Shown here piece after piece: positions 5,601 to 6,642 of a DNA stretch of 6,642 nt. Each line of letters opens with the position of its first letter. The first letter of the stretch is position 1. The notes under the pieces were generated by a model. That model was not told the DNA's origin. It did not search any database and saw only the letters and a program-made list of their open reading frames with translations. The DNA lies in the NCBI GenBank assembly GCA_030830385.1, contig JAURNA010000042.1:1-6642 (forward strand). Direction: 5' to 3'. Origin of the DNA: Crocinitomicaceae bacterium. GTDB lineage: Bacteria > Bacteroidota > Bacteroidia > Flavobacteriales_D > Crocinitomicaceae. Position numbers and translations under genes: made by a program.

Positions 5601-6642
5601 GGAGGAGCCTTCAGGCGGAGGAAATGAAACAGTAACAATTTGTCACTATCCACCGGGCAACCCGGATAATCCCCGTCAATTGGAGATTCCATTGTCTGCA
5701 TGGCCCGCACATCAGGCACATGGGGACGTACTCGGGCCTTGCCCACCACAAGACCCTTCAGGGGGAGGTGATGAAGAAAAGATAACGATTTGTCACTACC
5801 CACCGGGCAACCCGGATAACCCCCGTCAATTGGAGATTCCATTGTCTGCATGGCCCGCACACCAGGCACACGGGGACGTACTCGGTCCCTGTCCGTCAAT
5901 TGGAGGCGATGGAAATGGAAACGGTGGAGGGAATACCAACTCTGGTGGAGCAAGCTCTGCAACCATGGTGATTTGCTTCCGCGGATTTACCCGTGAGATT
6001 TCGATAGGTCAATGGCCAAACTTCCAGAGCAAAGGTGCAACGGAAGGACCTTGTCCAGAGGCTACAATGACCATCTGTTACAGGGATGAAACGATGGAAA
6101 TCGCTGTATCGAAATGGAACCGCTACAAGCAGTTGGGTGCAACGCAAGGACCATGCCCCGATGTGGGATCGAATAGTAACGGAGTCGGTAACCAGAATAC
6201 CGTTGGAACCGGAGGGACGCATTCCGGAGAAGCTCATGGTGGAGGCAATGGTTCTTCAGGGAACACAATGGTGATCTGCCATACACCTGAAGGATCCATT
6301 GGTTCACAAACCACCGAAATCCTGATCGAGGAATGGCCGCAGTATCAGGCTGAGGGAGCCTTCATCGGACCCTGTCCAACGAACAACGGTGGCAGCAATG
6401 GCAACGAAGGAGGCAACGGAAATGGCGGTGACAACAGCGGCAAGCCGAAGAATACTGATCCGGGAACGAATTCCGGCAGTAATGCAGGGAATCCTGACTC
6501 TCGTACCGATGAGGGGGAAGCCGCGCGCAAGGCAGAAGAGGATCGCAAGCGAGAGGAAGCTGAACGTGCTCGCAAGGCAGAAGAGGACCGCAAACGGCAG
6601 GAAGAAAAAGAGAAGAAAGAACAAGAGAAGCAAAAAACAAAA
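2662..6642 (+). CDS. Giant multi-repeat outer-membrane/surface protein, 3' end outside window
   Basis: One frame stays open for 1327 codons to the last base. An in-frame TAA at 2653 fixes the start region, and ATG 2662 gives a clean signal peptide (residues 1-20, ending STIFGQ). Residues 24-270 alternate aromatic/hydrophobic and polar residues and end FLRFRFK, as expected for an outer-membrane beta-barrel. Residues 274-290 are a Pro/Thr linker. Residues 291-842 are six Ig-like repeats of about 92 residues, each with VNG in the middle and N-x-CG near the end. Residues 852-1239 hold eight short two-cysteine repeats with a conserved Trp and GPCP ending. Residues 1240-1285 are a Gly/Asn/Ser linker and 1286-1327 a highly charged Glu/Lys/Arg helix. 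No catalytic motif and no type IX CTD are visible. Possible roles are envelope scaffold or adhesin. The protein may extend well beyond the window. The reading frame is certain; the barrel assignment is likely; the function is unknown. Confidence 0.93.
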   Translation, partial: MRQIITLFFTLFLTSTIFGQHLQYDNSSKWFFGLNAGATWNTTDVKNKTDYGWGFTVGKSFNYGLGNALSFDVRGRYLRGFWYGQDFDTTNLAHLGTDYNGALQNYQNNPGYTVNNFQADVHHLGLEWVMHFNRLADRTGWDPYIFGGANLVWNETFGNLTNNNINIAPLGQYDYDSIGFNQASINSSLDNSYDTPLEGSTDRYDVNFMPSLGLGLAYNVGPRFALGVEHKTTWTLQDYFDGYQDPTPGFLGSQNDVYHYTGAFLRFRFKTNQSRPTTPPNPTPTPGIAPCQNPIIRMIRPDHRQVTVQDQLYVMKANVRYVSNRNNIALRVNGVSTNNFLYNPNTHELESNLLLNAGTNTVELTARNGCGSDRETWTITYKDCEAPVVTFPGINGGNGADVSQQIYTVNANIENTTNITYRVNGVTSTNYTYNSVSDRFVSTINLREGQNSIQITATNACGTSTQTVYVTYTDCATPYVNFFAGNGALVQSDNATYLVRAQLTNVVSRSNITFHVNGVNRYFTYNPSTGLLEATVALSPGQDAIQITATNLCGTATEFITVDFTPCVEPLIQMITPLNHTVQNGTGTQQVKAKLLNVASMNDIQLFVNGSPQPGGVFNAITKIFEKAVGLSSGTNTIQLVVTNDCGTDAHTIHVNYTPCDQPDVQIISPTGESFTSNTSTAVQAYVYNATSASQVKMYVNGALQSGGTWNASTSLYQNTVTLNTGVNTIQIVATNSCGSDVASVSVTYRPCDVPAISIISPSIDPFYTSAATYAVSASVSGVTGAAQIQLIVNGVDDPTGDTYNNGTNTYVNTVNLSPGNNQIKIIATNDCGTVTRTINIVREVENGGDEMITICYVHPNNVGNPQTIEIPMEQWPAYQGLGALLGPCPDPEPVDEEMIICYEVNGQPSTVTILTSEWPAYDALGATPGPCLEPEPVEEKIMICHIPPGNPGNPQQIEIPLSAWPAHQAHGDILGPCPTEEPSGGGNETVTICHYPPGNPDNPRQLEIPLSAWPAHQAHGDVLGPCPPQDPSGGGDEEKITICHYPPGNPDNPRQLEIPLSAWPAHQAHGDVLGPCPSIGGDGNGNGGGNTNSGGASSATMVICFRGFTREISIGQWPNFQSKGATEGPCPEATMTICYRDETMEIAVSKWNRYKQLGATQGPCPDVGSNSNGVGNQNTVGTGGTHSGEAHGGGNGSSGNTMVICHTPEGSIGSQTTEILIEEWPQYQAEGAFIGPCPTNNGGSNGNEGGNGNGGDNSGKPKNTDPGTNSGSNAGNPDSRTDEGEAARKAEEDRKREEAERARKAEEDRKRQEEKEKKEQEKQKTK
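3532..5187 (+). repeat. Six Ig-like repeats of about 92 residues within the giant protein
   Basis: Repeats begin at Cys 291, 384, 475, 567, 660 and 752. Each opens C-x-x-P (C-x-N-P in the first), has a central strand with VNG (for example ITYRVNGV), then a pattern like L-x-x-G-x-N-x-IQI-x-ATN-x-CG and a last strand such as VYVTYTDC that supplies the next repeat's first cysteine. The second cysteine lies 77-80 residues after the first and exactly 14 before the next first cysteine. Length and strand pattern suggest an Ig-like beta-sandwich, probably stabilised by one disulfide per domain. The repeats have diverged in sequence, so this is an old expansion. I do not assign a named family. Confidence 0.85.
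5215..6378 (+). repeat. Eight two-cysteine W...GPCP repeats (C-H/C-Y type)
   Basis: Cysteine pairs are at residues 856/889, 902/932, 945/978, 994/1027, 1044/1077, 1105/1131, 1139/1165 and 1206/1238. Each unit reads roughly IC[H/Y/F], an optional loop rich in Pro/Gly/Asn, a short strand (often IEIP), a Trp, an aromatic or His, and G-[D/A]-x-x-GPCP. Units 3-5 carry C-H, the loop PPGNPxNP and WPAHQAHGD. Units 1, 2, 6 and 7 have Tyr or Phe after the first Cys and GA instead of GD; units 6 and 7 also lack the loop. Unit 8 mixes both. Linkers are acidic (PEPVEE) or Gly-rich. The C-H-PPGNP-type motif recurs, from memory, at the ends of other bacterial surface proteins, with no role known to me. Confidence 0.88.
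5641..5892 (+). repeat. Near-identical tandem DNA copies (units 4 and 5), 150-bp period
   Basis: Bases 5641-5742 and 5791-5892 are 102-base copies offset by 150 bases. They encode the same 34 residues and differ at seven positions, all synonymous third bases (TAT/TAC, AAT/AAC, CAT/CAC twice, GGG/GGT, CCT/CCC, TGC/TGT). Unit 3 (from 5494) is a more distant copy 147 bases upstream. Of all the units, these two are the most recently duplicated or converted pair. Confidence 0.9.
6379..6516 (+). other. Gly/Asn/Ser-rich linker segment of the giant protein
   Basis: Residues 1240-1285 are almost entirely Gly, Asn, Ser, Asp, Thr and Pro, for example NGGSNGNEGGNGNGGDNSG, with no hydrophobic strand. It is a flexible, low-complexity spacer between the last cysteine repeat and the charged helix. 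Shorter Gly/Asn stretches separate units 5 and 6 (about 1081-1096) and units 7 and 8 (about 1168-1200). Confidence 0.8.
6517..6642 (+). repeat. Charged helical segment with a 45-bp repeat, open at window end
   Basis: Residues 1286-1327 consist mostly of Glu, Lys, Arg, Ala and Gln, predicting a long single helix or coiled coil. ARKAEEDRKR occurs at 1288-1297 and again at 1303-1312, a 15-residue period; the DNA shares the exact 17-mer CGCAAGGCAGAAGAGGA at 6526 and 6571. The composition recalls the periplasm-spanning helical linkers of TolA-like proteins, but low-complexity charge makes such likeness weak evidence of kinship. No stop codon is reached. Confidence 0.8.

Noticed and set aside
5494..5892. 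Regular spaced repeats as a possible CRISPR array
   Set aside because: The period is about 150 bases, the frame stays open throughout, and differences are at third codon positions; these are protein-coding repeats.
5486..5962. A 158-codon minus-strand frame with repeated VRAMQTMESP-like segments
   Set aside because: It is the antisense shadow of repeat units 3-5 of the plus-strand protein; its internal repeats simply mirror them and it has no start context or signal of its own.

Overview
The window reads as part of a Bacteroidota (Bacteroidetes) chromosome, most likely from the Flavobacteriia or a nearby class. The evidence is a PorP/SprF-family type IX secretion protein, a partner with a type B (gliding-motility-type) C-terminal secretion domain, a Bacteroidetes-type -7 promoter box, weak or absent Shine-Dalgarno sequences, and signal peptides ending in -Q. 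Every recognisable product is exported: lipoprotein, outer-membrane or cell-surface. I see no RNA gene, insertion sequence, CRISPR array or integrase.

Layout. Bases 1-84 (minus) hold the first 28 codons of a lipoprotein that leaves the window. Bases 148-297 (minus) hold a possible 49-residue secreted peptide with a GTG start. Bases 307-1236 and 1233-2528 (minus) are a two-gene operon overlapping by ATGA: the 431-aa type B CTD surface protein is transcribed first, then the 309-aa PorP/SprF-like protein. Bases 2529-2661 are a divergent intergenic region with a good -7 box facing the minus operon. From 2662 to the window end (plus) runs one uninterrupted reading frame of at least 1327 codons with no stop.

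The large plus-strand protein is the main item. In order it has a signal peptide, a predicted outer-membrane beta-barrel (about residues 24-270), a Pro/Thr linker, six Ig-like repeats of about 92 residues with strictly placed cysteines (291-842), eight short two-cysteine repeats (852-1239) in a His-containing and an aromatic version, a Gly/Asn-rich linker, and a charged helix rich in Ala, Glu, Lys and Arg that runs off the window. The repeat architecture is clear from the sequence; the function is not known to me.

How the genes fit together. The minus operon looks like a cargo-and-partner unit of the type IX secretion system: type B CTD proteins are known to depend on a PorP/SprF-type partner, and here the two genes are translationally coupled. 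The divergent giant protein has no visible type IX CTD. If its N-terminal domain is a conventional barrel with an even strand number, the long repeat region would face the periplasm, which would be unusual and leaves its topology open.
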